A DNA stretch of 64,000 nt from Bacteroidetes bacterium HGW-Bacteroidetes-16 (lineage in GTDB: Bacteria > Bacteroidota > Bacteroidia > Bacteroidales > F082), in assembly GCA_002840975.1 (NCBI GenBank), contig PHDN01000002.1:186001-250000 (forward strand), written 5' to 3'. This document shows positions 25,629 to 35,008 of this stretch, one piece after another. Position 1 is the stretch's first letter. The number at the start of each line of letters is the position of its first letter. The notes under the pieces were generated by a model. It saw only the letters and a list, made by a program, of their open reading frames with translations. It searched no databases and was not told the DNA's origin. The position numbers and the translations under genes are program-made.

Positions 25629-26246
25629 TTATTTAATTTGAGTTCTATTTTTTCCGTAATCTTCAGGAAATTTTTTCTTGCCATAAAACCAAAGAAATTT
25701 ATCAATTTCTTTTAGGTTGAACTTGGTCAATCCATAATGATTTTTAAAGTCAATTATTATTTTCTTAAACTTTATAAAATCTTTTAAATCTGTTTGTTTA
25801 AAATCAGAAAAGTTATCTTTCGTCTTATAAGCGAGTAATACTTTCTCTACAAAGCTGTCATAAATGGCATAGCTTTCTTGATTATGCCAATTACAATATT
25901 TAGTTGCAAAAGAATAAAAATTTAGTTCAGTATTATTCTTCTTGGTTTTAATTCCGTGTCCTGTTGCAATATTATTCACTAAGTATGGGCTTCCTTTTTT
26001 AAGTTGTTCATCTATATTAAGATGTAGAATATGTTCGGCCATTTTAAAAGTCCCATATATATTTGTACTGTATAAATCATTTATAACGCTTATTTTTAAT
26101 AGAATATCTTCTAATTTTTTATTGAAAGGAAATGCTGCAAAAAGGTTTATTATTGCGTCGTCTGCTGATTTATACCTATTGTCATGATTAAATTTGTCAA
26201 TATACTCCTCAAGTAATTTATTTGTGGGATTTTCTATCATCATCAT
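25629..26246 (-). CDS. hypothetical protein, 205 residues
   Basis: No named family recognised. The pattern NNIATGHGIKTKKNN then FYSFATKYCNWHNQESYAIYDSFVEKVL is reminiscent of helical DNA-glycosylase-like (HhH) hypothetical proteins that carry a similar SFATKY-H-IYDS core, but I cannot confirm this. It precedes the 96-residue gene and is bounded upstream by palindrome I2. AT-rich like the rest of the cargo. Confidence 0.6.
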   Translation of the reverse strand: MMMIENPTNKLLEEYIDKFNHDNRYKSADDAIINLFAAFPFNKKLEDILLKISVINDLYSTNIYGTFKMAEHILHLNIDEQLKKGSPYLVNNIATGHGIKTKKNNTELNFYSFATKYCNWHNQESYAIYDSFVEKVLLAYKTKDNFSDFKQTDLKDFIKFKKIIIDFKNHYGLTKFNLKEIDKFLWFYGKKKFPEDYGKNRTQIK

Positions 26247-26262
26247 TTAGTTTTATTTATTG

Positions 26263-26396
26263 CACTAACGTTGAGGCTAGACGCAGTTGCACTTTTTATT
26301 TATAATTATTGGTTTAAATTTACACATTAGTTATTTTGAAAGCAAAAAGCCTCAAAACCCTTGGTGCAATTGCGTTTAAGCCTTTGTTATGTGGCG
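26263..26396. repeat. imperfect palindrome I2 (attC-like)
   Basis: Left arm CTAACGTTGAGGCTAGACGC followed by AGTTGCAC pairs with GTGCAATTGCGTTTAAGCCT followed by TTGTTATG on the right. On the minus strand the structure begins CATAAC and ends GTTAGTG, close to the R'' and R' boxes of integron attC sites. It separates two minus-strand genes. The same AAACGCAATTG motif reappears at about 31632. Confidence 0.6.
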
Positions 26397-27634
26397 TTAT
26401 TTAATTCATTTTCAACTCGTAACAATCTATCAAATTCTAGTTTTACAGGATTCATAAATGTGGGTATTTCTTGCTCATTTGATTTTGCATGCATGACAGA
26501 AGCGATATATTTAAAATCATTGACTTTCTTTGTCTCATATATATGAGACTTAATTGACAATTGATTATCAATCATGTAAAATGACAAAATCTCATTTTTC
26601 GCATGTTTTACCCTTTCTTGACTATCAAGATTTTTTATATCACTAACATTGTAAGTATACATCTCAGTCACAAAGAGGATATTGACTATATCATCTTTCT
26701 CGATTCGTTTTGCGATCTCATTAAACTTCCTGTATACTGTAGTTTTGATTGAAGATTCAAAGCTATTAAATTGAAAAGTGTTATCACTGTATACTATCAT
26801 ACAAGTGGGCATTAGTCTATTTTGCATTTGAAAAATCACTAAATGCATTAATTCAAACTTGCTTAAAATATCTCCATTAGGGAGATATTGATCTAAATTT
26901 TCAATTGGTGATCTATGATTCTCATGTCCTGAAGTCAATGCAGCTCTAGATGCTTTTTTAAAATTTTCATGTTTACAATTGAATACATAGTCGTCTACAA
27001 AAAGAAAATCTTTGGGCACTCGATAAAAATTCAACTTCTCTATTCTTCTTTCAAGTTCTTCTGACAAAACACAATCTTCATTCAACTCCTTTTGTATTCC
27101 AGACAAAAGAAGTTTCATTTGTGTAATTCCTAAAATAAAATTATCGTATAAATCTTTTGTATGTCCTCGTTCATAAAATGTGAACTCTGCAGAAAAGAAG
27201 ACTTCTATTTGACCTGAATTTAAAAATGACTTCCTTAATGATTCGACTATAGAGGAGTAATCGACATCATTTTCAACCGTAAAAGTTAAATCTGGCAGGG
27301 AATAGATACTTTTGCCTGAATAGATACTAATTACTATTCTTTTTTCTAAATCGAATGGTTGTTCTTTAACTATGTTATTCCGTTTTCCTACAAACCATTT
27401 ACCCACATCATTAATAAGATATTTATCTCGCAGTTTCTCATATACAGAAATAAATTCTGTTTTAGCCAGAGATTTTTGCAAAACAAATGTGATGTTTCTG
27501 TATTCTGAAAAAAAATTATCTAGGTGGCTGATATTATCGAAGAAGTTTGACCCTTTTTCAAATTTTTCCAAACTGCTCAAAGCACTATAGAATTTTTGTA
27601 AAGCTGGATATAATAAACCTCTTGTTTTTTTCAT
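26387..27634 (-). CDS. hypothetical protein, 415 residues, possibly HEPN-like N-terminus
   Basis: A soluble, mixed helical/strand protein. The N-terminal helical part ends in KWFVGKRNNIVKEQPFDLEK (residues about 79-98), which has the RN-x of HEPN-type RNases but no histidine at the expected place, so this is only a resemblance. The C-terminal half is unrecognised. It forms a single-gene unit between palindromes I2 and I3. Confidence 0.6.
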   Translation of the reverse strand: MKKTRGLLYPALQKFYSALSSLEKFEKGSNFFDNISHLDNFFSEYRNITFVLQKSLAKTEFISVYEKLRDKYLINDVGKWFVGKRNNIVKEQPFDLEKRIVISIYSGKSIYSLPDLTFTVENDVDYSSIVESLRKSFLNSGQIEVFFSAEFTFYERGHTKDLYDNFILGITQMKLLLSGIQKELNEDCVLSEELERRIEKLNFYRVPKDFLFVDDYVFNCKHENFKKASRAALTSGHENHRSPIENLDQYLPNGDILSKFELMHLVIFQMQNRLMPTCMIVYSDNTFQFNSFESSIKTTVYRKFNEIAKRIEKDDIVNILFVTEMYTYNVSDIKNLDSQERVKHAKNEILSFYMIDNQLSIKSHIYETKKVNDFKYIASVMHAKSNEQEIPTFMNPVKLEFDRLLRVENELNNAT

Positions 27635-27692
27635 TTAACTTTTATTGAGTATTTGTTAATTGTTCGTAATTAAGTTGTTGATTTTTTTCTAA

Positions 27693-27829
27693 TGCCACAT
27701 AACAGGGAAGCATATGCTTTCTGGCGGACTTTGAAAGCCAGATCTTTCACCCCACACCGATTAATATTTGGAACTAAGATGTTCAATCTCATACCGAAAC
27801 CCTCCAGAAAGTAAATGTAATGTTGGGCA
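27693..27829. repeat. imperfect palindrome I3 (attC-like, shared repeat family)
   Basis: AGCATATGCTTTCTGGCGG near 27709 pairs with CCTCCAGAAAGTAAATGT near 27801. The first 15 bases, GGGAAGCATATGCTT, are identical in I1. On the minus strand it starts with GCCCAAC, a perfect RYYYAAC box, and ends near GTTATGT. Confidence 0.62.
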
Positions 27830-27832
27830 AAG

Positions 27833-28624
27833 TTATTTTATTAACTCATTACTTGGGTCATATATCTCTTTATCAAATTTATTGTTATCGGTAATTACAA
27901 GAAATATTTCTTTGAGAAATAGTGTCAATGAGAATATTGTACTTTCGGTAAACGTTGATTGAGAGACTATTTTTCCATGGCTAAATGAAAAGGTTTCATT
28001 GTTATATGTAAACTCATAATCATGAGAGCCATAATAAATATAGTTTGAATGAATGCAGTTTCTTAGTTTGCCGAAAAACTCTAAGAATTCTCTGTCATAT
28101 TTTTTTGACCTTCCTTTTGGGTATGGATTTACTTTCTTCAAAAGTTTGCCAAACTTGTTATTAATTGGAGAATGTGCAATATGATCTTTCTTAAGTTTTT
28201 TAAGTTTTTCGTCGGTTTTTGGATCTATTGTGCAGTTTTTTAATGTGTCTTTAACTCTTAGATAATCCAAATCAAGTAGTTCTTCTATTTCCTTGCTTTC
28301 AAGAAAGGCCTGACAAAATAATGTAACAAAAAGCTCAAAGTTTGACCAACAATTTATAATCAAAAAGCTGTTCAATATGTTCCTTTGGCCTTGCAGTGGC
28401 CCTAAGATATCATTTTTGTCAAAATCATTTCTTCCATAAATTTCGTGGTACTTATCAAGTATATCATTTTCTTCAATTTGGTAGTATGCGCAGAAAAAAG
28501 TTTTAACTATCTCAAAGTATTCGTCAAGAAAACCAGGGCGTATATCATTATCACCAAACCGTTCTCTGAATTGGTCGATTTGGATAATTAATAATCTAAG
28601 TTCTGTTTTTAACTGCTCTCTCAT
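27833..28624 (-). CDS. hypothetical protein, HEPN-like RNase candidate
   Basis: A 263-residue, largely helical protein. Near residue 190 it reads FFGKLRNCIHSNYIYYG, a version of the RN-x-x-H motif seen at the active site of many HEPN-superfamily RNases used in defence and toxin systems; SNFELFVTLFCQAFLE near residue 94 resembles their first helices. I infer a HEPN-type protein with moderate confidence. It forms a single-gene unit between palindromes I3 and I4. Confidence 0.6.
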   Translation of the reverse strand: MREQLKTELRLLIIQIDQFRERFGDNDIRPGFLDEYFEIVKTFFCAYYQIEENDILDKYHEIYGRNDFDKNDILGPLQGQRNILNSFLIINCWSNFELFVTLFCQAFLESKEIEELLDLDYLRVKDTLKNCTIDPKTDEKLKKLKKDHIAHSPINNKFGKLLKKVNPYPKGRSKKYDREFLEFFGKLRNCIHSNYIYYGSHDYEFTYNNETFSFSHGKIVSQSTFTESTIFSLTLFLKEIFLVITDNNKFDKEIYDPSNELIK

Positions 28625-28648
28625 ATAATTTTACCCATCGCGGCATTG

Positions 28649-28753
28649 CTATACGCAGTGCGGGATTAAAAAGCAATGCACTTTCTTATAACGAGGAAAT
28701 TTAGTTTCCCGCATAATTTTTCTTATTATTTCTGTATCCCGCATTGCGTATAG
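28649..28753. repeat. long-armed palindrome I4 (attC-like)
   Basis: CTATACGCAGTGCGGGAT (28649-28666) and ATCCCGCATTGCGTATAG (28736-28753) pair in 17 of 18 positions around a 69-base loop, which contains a smaller stem (GGAAA/TTTCC near 28695-28710). It separates the UvrD-type gene from the HEPN-like gene. Confidence 0.7.
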
Positions 28754-28777
28754 GTTTTATTAGGCGCTGTATTTTTT

Positions 28778-30808
28778 CTACAAATCTTTTATTGCTGTTT
28801 GGATGTCCCCAATTTTAACTCCCGTAAGTTGATTCAAAGTAGGAGTACTAAAAACTATACCCGTAGCTTGTGCAAATCTAGAGACATGCATATTTGTAAA
28901 TTGTCCTTGAATAGTTCTTCTTGATGAGTAACTTAATACACAAGTAGCTTTTGCTCTTGTTATTGCCACATAGAACATCCGAGCATTTTCTAACAATAAA
29001 CCTGGTGCCTGCTGTGACCTTTGAGTCGGAAATATTCCTTCTTCAAGTCCGGGTATAAAAACAATTTTTGAACTCAGTCCTTTCGATGAGTGAAATGAGA
29101 TCACTCTAATTTTATCAAGTGAGTTTACACCTACTTGTAAAGGATTTACTTGTTGGATTCTCTTATATATAGAGTCAAGAATAGTTGATTTTGTCAACTC
29201 TGAGTCTGTCTGAAGGTATTCCTTAAGTTCTCTAAGTGTCATGTCAAGGGGCAGCCCAGCAATTTGATTTCTCCACTCATTTACTTCTTTTTGTGTAAAG
29301 TTGTTCAGTATAAGTTGGTCAATATCTGCTGCTCGAACATTTATTGTATCATTCAAAGACCAAGAATTTGCAGTATTTATATTTATAATAACCTTGTTAA
29401 TAATGGCTAATTCCCTAGTATTAAATACTTGATTTGGAAGTGGATTATAAAACAAGTTTCGGAAATTTAAATTGTTTGCTATCACCTTATCTGTAATTGA
29501 TATCGCAGTGCCCAAACCAATTCCACGCGGTGTACCCAGTACAACACGATGTGCCACATAATCATTTGTATCAGACATAATCCGTAGTAAACCTAGTAGA
29601 AATCTACCTTCATTACTATCTTTAAAAACATCTCTTTGATTTGCGTCAAATGGTAGGTTCAGAGCCTGTAGAGCTGTTGTAATAGAACTTAGCAAAGCTC
29701 TTTTATTACCAACCAAAATCATTATATCTTTTGGAGATATGCCATTATTAATAAGTGCTTGGCAGGAATTAGCTAGATATTCAACTTCTTGATTTGGTTG
29801 GTTAAATCGATTTCCGATTACAACCCCCATATTTATTGGGTCTGAATTAGTGTAAGCTGAATTTAGGTTCTTATGAATTCTGTTTGGGTCAGGGAATGTA
29901 TTTAAGACATTCACAGCTGAGTTTAATACATTCACAGTACATCTAAAGCATTCGTTTAGGACATGATCCGTTGCGAAGGGATAAGTTGTAGTGAAATTTT
30001 GAATTCCTTGGGGAAAAGCATATCTAAAAGAATAAATACTCTGATCATCATCTCCTGATATAAACACATTTACTCCACGTTGAATCAAACAATCGATAAA
30101 TTGAAAGTCACAAGGATTTAAATCTTGAACTTCATCAATTATTAAGTGCTCTACTCCAAGTTCTGCAACTGGGTCAATGTGGCCAGCATTTATAGCATCT
30201 ACACAAGTTCTAATGACTTCTCCAGGTAAAACACATGCGTAAGCTTGTGTCCGTGTTGAATAATGTCCATTAAATGAATTTCTCTCCTGTTGCGAGATGG
30301 GCACTTTAAACGTTGGTAGGTTGGCAGGGTTCCATATTCCTGTGCTCCAAAATGCTTCATGGTCTCTCCTAATTTCACTTGCTCTTGTTGGCGTGGAGCC
30401 TAAAGTCCGGCTATACTCATCATCAAAAATCGTTGATAATTCCCAGTCATCTAGAATTGCTGGGTCGGTTGGATACTGAGCTAAATTACCTGTTCTTCTA
30501 AGAATTAGTAATGCCAAAGAATGAAGTGTTGATACTCTGACTTGTTGTATGTTATTAATTCCAACGGAAGCTCCTTTTTTGTAGATTCTGTCTTTCAAAT
30601 CATTGGCTGCTGCTCTTGTGAATGAAACCGCTATAATATTGCCAGGAGAAATATTTTGATTTTGAATCAACCACGCAACTCTTCCTTCTATTACAAAGGA
30701 TTTTCCACTTCCTGGGCCAGCAACGATTCTTACAGCTCTGTTAAGGTCTTGGGCTGCTTTGTCTTGCGTTATTTGTACTTGTTGGATTTGATTTTCTTTA
30801 ATAGCCAT
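28778..30808 (-). CDS. UvrD/PcrA-type superfamily 1 DNA helicase
   Basis: A 3'-5' SF1A helicase of about 676 residues. Motif I GPGSGKSFVIEGR, motif Ia VSFTRAAANDLKDRI, motif II LIIDEVQDLNP, motif III ISGDDDQSIYSFR, motif V ISFHSSKGLSSKIVFIPGLEEG and motif VI FYVAITRAKATCVLSYS are all intact. ATG 30808 follows an A-rich leader; an alternative ATG lies at 30838. No GajA-type nuclease or other partner is adjacent. As cargo of element A it may act in defence or recombination. Confidence 0.85.
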   Translation of the reverse strand: MAIKENQIQQVQITQDKAAQDLNRAVRIVAGPGSGKSFVIEGRVAWLIQNQNISPGNIIAVSFTRAAANDLKDRIYKKGASVGINNIQQVRVSTLHSLALLILRRTGNLAQYPTDPAILDDWELSTIFDDEYSRTLGSTPTRASEIRRDHEAFWSTGIWNPANLPTFKVPISQQERNSFNGHYSTRTQAYACVLPGEVIRTCVDAINAGHIDPVAELGVEHLIIDEVQDLNPCDFQFIDCLIQRGVNVFISGDDDQSIYSFRYAFPQGIQNFTTTYPFATDHVLNECFRCTVNVLNSAVNVLNTFPDPNRIHKNLNSAYTNSDPINMGVVIGNRFNQPNQEVEYLANSCQALINNGISPKDIMILVGNKRALLSSITTALQALNLPFDANQRDVFKDSNEGRFLLGLLRIMSDTNDYVAHRVVLGTPRGIGLGTAISITDKVIANNLNFRNLFYNPLPNQVFNTRELAIINKVIININTANSWSLNDTINVRAADIDQLILNNFTQKEVNEWRNQIAGLPLDMTLRELKEYLQTDSELTKSTILDSIYKRIQQVNPLQVGVNSLDKIRVISFHSSKGLSSKIVFIPGLEEGIFPTQRSQQAPGLLLENARMFYVAITRAKATCVLSYSSRRTIQGQFTNMHVSRFAQATGIVFSTPTLNQLTGVKIGDIQTAIKDL

Positions 30809-30872
30809 TTTTTTAGTTTTTATTTCAACGATCATCAAAATAAGATCTTGAGTATTAATTGATTTTAATTCT

Positions 30873-31097
30873 TTAATTATTAACTTGTTCTAAATGTTTT
30901 TTCCAAATATGAAATGATGGTAAATCTTGATGCACTGCGATATGATAGCTCTCAACTGCATTAAATGCATTTTTTATAGTATCAATACTAAATCCAAACT
31001 CATATTTAGATTCTTTTTTATATTGATTTGTATTAAAATCGTGATAAATTTTATTCAATACGTCATGAAGTAAACTGTGAATAGGTAAAAATCTCAA
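30873..31097 (-). CDS. hypothetical protein, 74 residues
   Basis: A small helical protein with no recognised motif. It lies between the helicase gene and another small gene on the same strand, with base composition like its neighbours. The call rests only on an intact frame in a compact same-strand series, so it could be spurious. Confidence 0.4.
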   Translation of the reverse strand: MRFLPIHSLLHDVLNKIYHDFNTNQYKKESKYEFGFSIDTIKNAFNAVESYHIAVHQDLPSFHIWKKHLEQVNN

Positions 31098-31155
31098 TTA
31101 TATGATTTTCATTTTTAGTTACAATAAATACTTTTACAATAAATAAATAATTTAG

Positions 31156-31545
31156 CTATTTATTAAAATTTCTTATATCTTTTTTAATTGAATTATATTT
31201 AGCATTAATCAACTCTTTCACTAACTCAATTGCTAACTCATTAAAATATTCATCGTATTCTGCTAAATCAATGCCTTGATAATTACTCTTGTTTTTTAAG
31301 TTACTTGAAAGTACATTAATTATATCGCCAATTGTAATTCGACACAGATTAGCGTGAATAGAAGATGCAAATTTTTCCACTTTTCCCTCGATTTCTTCAT
31401 TAGTTAAAATCTCTCGTTGAAACGATTTTACTTTTCTTTTAATATTTGATCCGAATTTAGTTTTAATTTTCTCAGGAGTATCAAAATTCAAATAAATTGA
31501 CTGCTGTACTAGTGCAGCAAGTTTTTCTGATGTATACTTTTCCAT
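31156..31545 (-). CDS. hypothetical protein, 129 residues
   Basis: A highly charged, helical protein beginning MEKYTSEKLAALVQQSIYLNF. No family recognised. It has a plausible start and an A-rich leader and lies upstream of the 74-residue gene. The 302-base gap after it (31546-31848) has no gene; it holds an AACGCAATTGTGC segment resembling one arm of palindrome I2. Confidence 0.5.
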   Translation of the reverse strand: MEKYTSEKLAALVQQSIYLNFDTPEKIKTKFGSNIKRKVKSFQREILTNEEIEGKVEKFASSIHANLCRITIGDIINVLSSNLKNKSNYQGIDLAEYDEYFNELAIELVKELINAKYNSIKKDIRNFNK

Positions 31546-31848
31546 AATTTGCTATTTAAATCTTCGAAGTTGTCAATTTAGAAATGTTCGTTAATGCAAA
31601 TGCTGTTTGAATTATTAACAACATTTGTATAAACGCAATTGTGCTGAGGCCTATTTTTAAAATATAAAAAGGGACAATCATAAGTCCGTCTTGTAATAAT
31701 TAATCATCACAACTACTACAGTAAAATAGTGTTTTAGGAGTTTAGTTCAGGTAGTTTTGTTTAGTAGCAAACAAATGTAATAAATTTCCATATATGCAAC
31801 TGATACTTAGTCAAATATTCTTTATACTAACTTAAATTGTCGTTACTA

Positions 31849-33000
31849 CTACATGCTATCCCATTTCTCCATGGCCTCTTTTTTCTTTTTCTCCAGTACC
31901 TTAGCGTAAATCTGGGTGGTCTTAATATCAGCGTGCCCCATTACATCCTGAACCAGGGCAATATTATCAGTTAAATCTAGTGTAATCATCGCCCAGGTGT
32001 GCCGGGCACAATGAAAAGTTAGCTGCTTTTGAATTTCAGCGTCTTTAGCAATTGTCTTTAAATGTCTGTTTGTTACCTGATTTGTATATACTTTAAAAAG
32101 GGGTTTGTTTGGTAATGCTTTGCCTGGTAACAATACTTTTGCCCTTGCACTAAGTGGAATCGAAACTAGTTTTCCTGTTTTTTCCATCTCCAAATGGATT
32201 GATTCACCATTGAGAATATGTTTGGATTTAAGTTGACGAATGTCAGAATATCTCAAACTGGTATAACAAGCAAAGAGGAAATATTTTAGCACCTGTCCTA
32301 ACCCATGATTTTTTGACTTTTGTTTATTAAAGAGCTCTTCAAGACTGTTTACTTCTTCTTTAGTTAAGGATTCTCTGTTTCCCTCATTCTTTTTAACCCT
32401 AATGTCTTTTAGTGGATTTACTTTTATTATTCCAAATTCAACAGCCTTATTAAGGAATTTTTTTAATTGTCTGGATTGTTTATGTATGGTATTTGGCATG
32501 TTATCTTTACCCCTTAGATAACTATCATAACTGTTCCAAAAGCCTATATCAATACTGTTAAACTCCAATTTTGGCCGAAATTCCTTTAACTTATTTAAAT
32601 GAGTTTGAAAACCCATGAGTGTTTTAGGTGCGTAGTTGTTTGCATGATTCTTTTTATACTCCTCAACAAAATCATAGTAGCTGTTAGTATAGTATTTAGC
32701 AGCTCGAAGATAACTATCTAGTGTATGGCTATTGGCTGTAGTTCCATCAATATTGCATTGTGAAATGTATTTTTTTGCCGTATCAACAAAAAGATGAATA
32801 TCATCATTAATCGTACTCCAATTTGTAGCCGTTGATTTAACTTCCTGTTTGTCCAAATTCCATTGTTTCTCAAGGATGGAATGATTTGTAGAGTACCAGG
32901 ATAACTTTCCATTAATGTTGGCATAAAGGTATATTCCTAGCGTTTTATCCTTTTTTGGCCTGTCTTTTCTCAATTTCAAAGCAAAGTGAGCTCTATTCAT
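31849..33000 (-). CDS. tyrosine recombinase/integrase of element A
   Basis: A 383-residue site-specific recombinase of the Bacteroidota mobile-element type. An N-terminal arm-binding domain (YLYANINGKLSWYSTN) and SAM-like core-binding domain precede the catalytic domain. Visible catalytic residues are Arg in FACYTSLRYSDIRQLK, HxxR in HCARHTWAM, and the C-terminal H and Tyr in VMGHADIKTTQIYAKVL. It diverges from the tRNA-derived sequence at 33145 and lies 13 bases from the arm-type repeat at 33013-33032. It should integrate element A into tRNA-Lys. Confidence 0.92.
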   Translation of the reverse strand: MNRAHFALKLRKDRPKKDKTLGIYLYANINGKLSWYSTNHSILEKQWNLDKQEVKSTATNWSTINDDIHLFVDTAKKYISQCNIDGTTANSHTLDSYLRAAKYYTNSYYDFVEEYKKNHANNYAPKTLMGFQTHLNKLKEFRPKLEFNSIDIGFWNSYDSYLRGKDNMPNTIHKQSRQLKKFLNKAVEFGIIKVNPLKDIRVKKNEGNRESLTKEEVNSLEELFNKQKSKNHGLGQVLKYFLFACYTSLRYSDIRQLKSKHILNGESIHLEMEKTGKLVSIPLSARAKVLLPGKALPNKPLFKVYTNQVTNRHLKTIAKDAEIQKQLTFHCARHTWAMITLDLTDNIALVQDVMGHADIKTTQIYAKVLEKKKKEAMEKWDSM

Positions 33001-33012
33001 ACGATTCTTTTG

Positions 33013-33032
33013 ATGGTGAAAATATGGTGAAA
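33013..33032 (+). repeat. putative integrase arm-type site, right end of element A
   Basis: ATGGTGAAAATATGGTGAAA, 19 of 20 identical to 18319-18338 and in the same orientation, 113 bases from the att core at 33145 and just upstream of the integrase gene. Confidence 0.6.
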
Positions 33033-33102
33033 GAATTTCGTAAAAATAATGAAATTTTCGTTTTCAGAGCTAATTCTAAAAGACATTTAATCAACTAAAT
33101 AA

Positions 33103-33135
33103 GAAAGGATTGAAATATTTAATTTCAATCCTTTC
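33103..33135 (-). terminator. stem-loop at the tRNA-proximal end of element A
   Basis: GAAAGGATTGAAAT (33103-33116), a 5-base loop, and ATTTCAATCCTTTC (33122-33135) form a perfect 14-bp stem. On the minus strand it is followed by TTATTT. It lies where a tRNA-Lys transcript would have ended when element A was next to the tRNA, so it probably replaced the tRNA terminator. Confidence 0.6.
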
Positions 33136-33144
33136 ACCTAGTCT

Positions 33145-33189
33145 GTCTCCCCGACAGGGCTCGAACCTGTGGCCCGCTGATTAAGAGTC
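33145..33189 (-). repeat. 45-bp partial copy of tRNA-Lys (attachment site between elements A and B)
   Basis: Identical to 61521-61565, that is the 3' part of tRNA-Lys(CTT) from the anticodon loop to the end plus one base. Match ends at 33190, where C replaces A. The two integrase genes diverge from this site. It is the left attachment site of element B and the right one of element A. Confidence 0.92.
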
Positions 33190-33301
33190 CTAAACAACAG
33201 ACTTCTTATGTTAACTTTTGTTTTCTTTTGTTTGATTATCAAAGATATAGCAAATCGTTCATGTCTGATACTTTCTTTTGTTTTCTTGTTTTCTCGGAAA
33301 T

Positions 33302-33318
33302 GTATGTATATTGTATGT
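33302..33318 (+). repeat. putative integrase arm-type site, left end of element B
   Basis: GTATGTATATTGTATGT matches 61454-61470 in 16 of 17 positions and has the same orientation; it lies 113 bases from the core, the same distance as the arm site at the integrase end of element A. Confidence 0.55.
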
Positions 33319-33367
33319 TCAGAAAATGGATAACCAACAAATCATAAGTAATTAGAAAATAGACATT

Positions 33368-34600
33368 ATGGGACAAGTTACAACTCGCATGGTATTTGAA
33401 AAGCATGCAAAAAGGAAAGATAACCTCTATCCTGTGAGATTAAGAGTTACTCATAACAGAGTTCAAAAGTACTTTCCCATAGGACTAAACCTATCAGATG
33501 CTGACTGGGGAAGTACAATGAGCGATAATCCCAAGAAAATATTTAAAGAGCATAGAATCTATATTCAAAAAGTTGAGGAACGTGCTATGGCGACGATCAA
33601 AGAAATTTTTCCATTTTCTTTCGAGGAGTTCAGGATAAAATTTGGAGGGTCCTCTTCTGAGCGATCAGATGTAACTGAAGTGTTTCAAAGATATATTGAT
33701 GTGCTTAACGAAGAAGAGAGAATTACAACCGCCTACAGCTACAGAAATGCACTCGTCTCTCAGAAGGCTTTTATGAAGCACAAGCATAGGAAAAGAATTG
33801 GCTTTGAAGATATCACCGTGACCTGGTTAAAAGACTATGAAAACTGGATGCTTGACAAAGGAAGATCAATTTCTACAATTGGTATTTATTTAAGGAGCTT
33901 AAGGACGATTGTTAATATTGCCATTACAGAAGGGAATCTCAAACGTGAACTTTATCCCTTTGGAAAAAGAAAATATAAAATTCCTGCCACAGAGAATGTT
34001 AAGAAGGCGCTGGTAGCAAAGGACATTCAAAAAATTTATGAATATATTCCTACTAATGATAGAGAAGCGAAAGCCAAAGACATGTGGATTTTTACCTATT
34101 TGTGCAATGGGATGAACTTTAAAGATATTGCCAAGCTGAAATATCTGGATATTAACCAGGGCAAGGTTACTTTCATACGATCAAAAACTGAGCAGTCAGG
34201 AAGACAGATGGTAAGGCCGGTAACAGTAATGTTGCTACCAGATGCTTTGGATATTATTCAGAAATGGGGTGTTGCAATAAAATCTCGCAGGGATTATATT
34301 TTTGGAGTGTTTGAAGAGAATGACACTCCAGAAGTCCAGAACAAAAAAATTCAGCAAGAAATCAAAACGATAAACAAGTACATGAAACGAATAGGAGAAG
34401 ATTTAGTTCTACCTATCAAAATAACGACCTACACAGCTCGCCATTCTTATGCTACCATGCTTAAGCGATCAGGAGTATCAACTGCATACATTAGTGAAAG
34501 CCTCGGCCACAAGGATTTGAAAACGACACAAAATTACCTGGATAGCTTCGAGGACGGTACAAAGCTTGAAAATCAAAAAATGCTCCTGAATTTTAACTAA
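33368..34600 (+). CDS. tyrosine recombinase/integrase of element B
   Basis: A 410-residue integrase of the phage_int_SAM_5 type common in Bacteroidota. Box II residues HxxR (TARHSYATML) and the C-terminal LGHKDLKTTQNYL with catalytic Tyr are present. The first catalytic arginine is not: the region reads FTYLCNGMNFKDIAKLKY, as in the IntDOT-like group where this Arg is replaced. It differs clearly from the element A integrase despite targeting the same tRNA. Start ATG 33368 is 178 bases from the att core. Confidence 0.9.
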   Translation: MGQVTTRMVFEKHAKRKDNLYPVRLRVTHNRVQKYFPIGLNLSDADWGSTMSDNPKKIFKEHRIYIQKVEERAMATIKEIFPFSFEEFRIKFGGSSSERSDVTEVFQRYIDVLNEEERITTAYSYRNALVSQKAFMKHKHRKRIGFEDITVTWLKDYENWMLDKGRSISTIGIYLRSLRTIVNIAITEGNLKRELYPFGKRKYKIPATENVKKALVAKDIQKIYEYIPTNDREAKAKDMWIFTYLCNGMNFKDIAKLKYLDINQGKVTFIRSKTEQSGRQMVRPVTVMLLPDALDIIQKWGVAIKSRRDYIFGVFEENDTPEVQNKKIQQEIKTINKYMKRIGEDLVLPIKITTYTARHSYATMLKRSGVSTAYISESLGHKDLKTTQNYLDSFEDGTKLENQKMLLNFN

Positions 34601-35008
34601 TAAGGATTAATACAAATCTTCGTTCATGAGCCAGGTTATGCACCTATGTAAATACCGGTTTTTCGGTTTATATGGATTAAAGGTATTTATATTGTAGCCC
34701 TTTTGATCAGTAACGCTGACAATTTCTCTTGTAAATGCCCGGAGAAATGTAGGTTTATTGATTTATCACTTTATCCCCCTATACATCTGATCTTAATCAT
34801 ATTAACAATTAGTATATTTTATGCTCTTTGTTTCTCTGAAATGGAATGAGACCTTTAATTGTTTCATTTATTTCTGAATGCATAATTTTTTGGTATAAAA
34901 AAATATGCTTCCATATGCTCACTCCTATACCACCTACAATGATACCCCCCCTAAGCTTTGGCGGCCAAAAGGCCCCGTATCTTATTTATTAACTAAATCA
35001 TTTAAGTC
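34601..35008. other. 408-base gap after the integrase gene
   Basis: No reading frame is supported. It contains a stem AAATACC/GGTATTT (about 34651-34693) and a short GGCC-AAAA-GGCC hairpin near 34972. It probably holds the promoter for the plus-strand core operon that starts at 35009. Confidence 0.35.

Larger units (their letters stand above)
18242..33144. mobile_element. integrative element A (about 14.9 kb)
   Basis: Bounded by the 15-bp core at 18242-18256 and the tRNA-Lys-derived sequence at 33145. It carries its own tyrosine recombinase beside the right end, a CI-like regulator, two excisionase-like HTH proteins, a VapE-type ATPase, a primase and defence-type cargo. Near both ends lies the same 20-bp sequence, ATGGTGAAARTATGGTGAAA (18319-18338 and 33013-33032), as expected of arm-type integrase sites. 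No relaxase or virion genes are seen. The exact left end could instead be 18168. Confidence 0.7.

Noticed and set aside
28778-30808. Gabija GajB
   Set aside because: The helicase resembles the UvrD family generally, but no GajA-type nuclease gene is adjacent.
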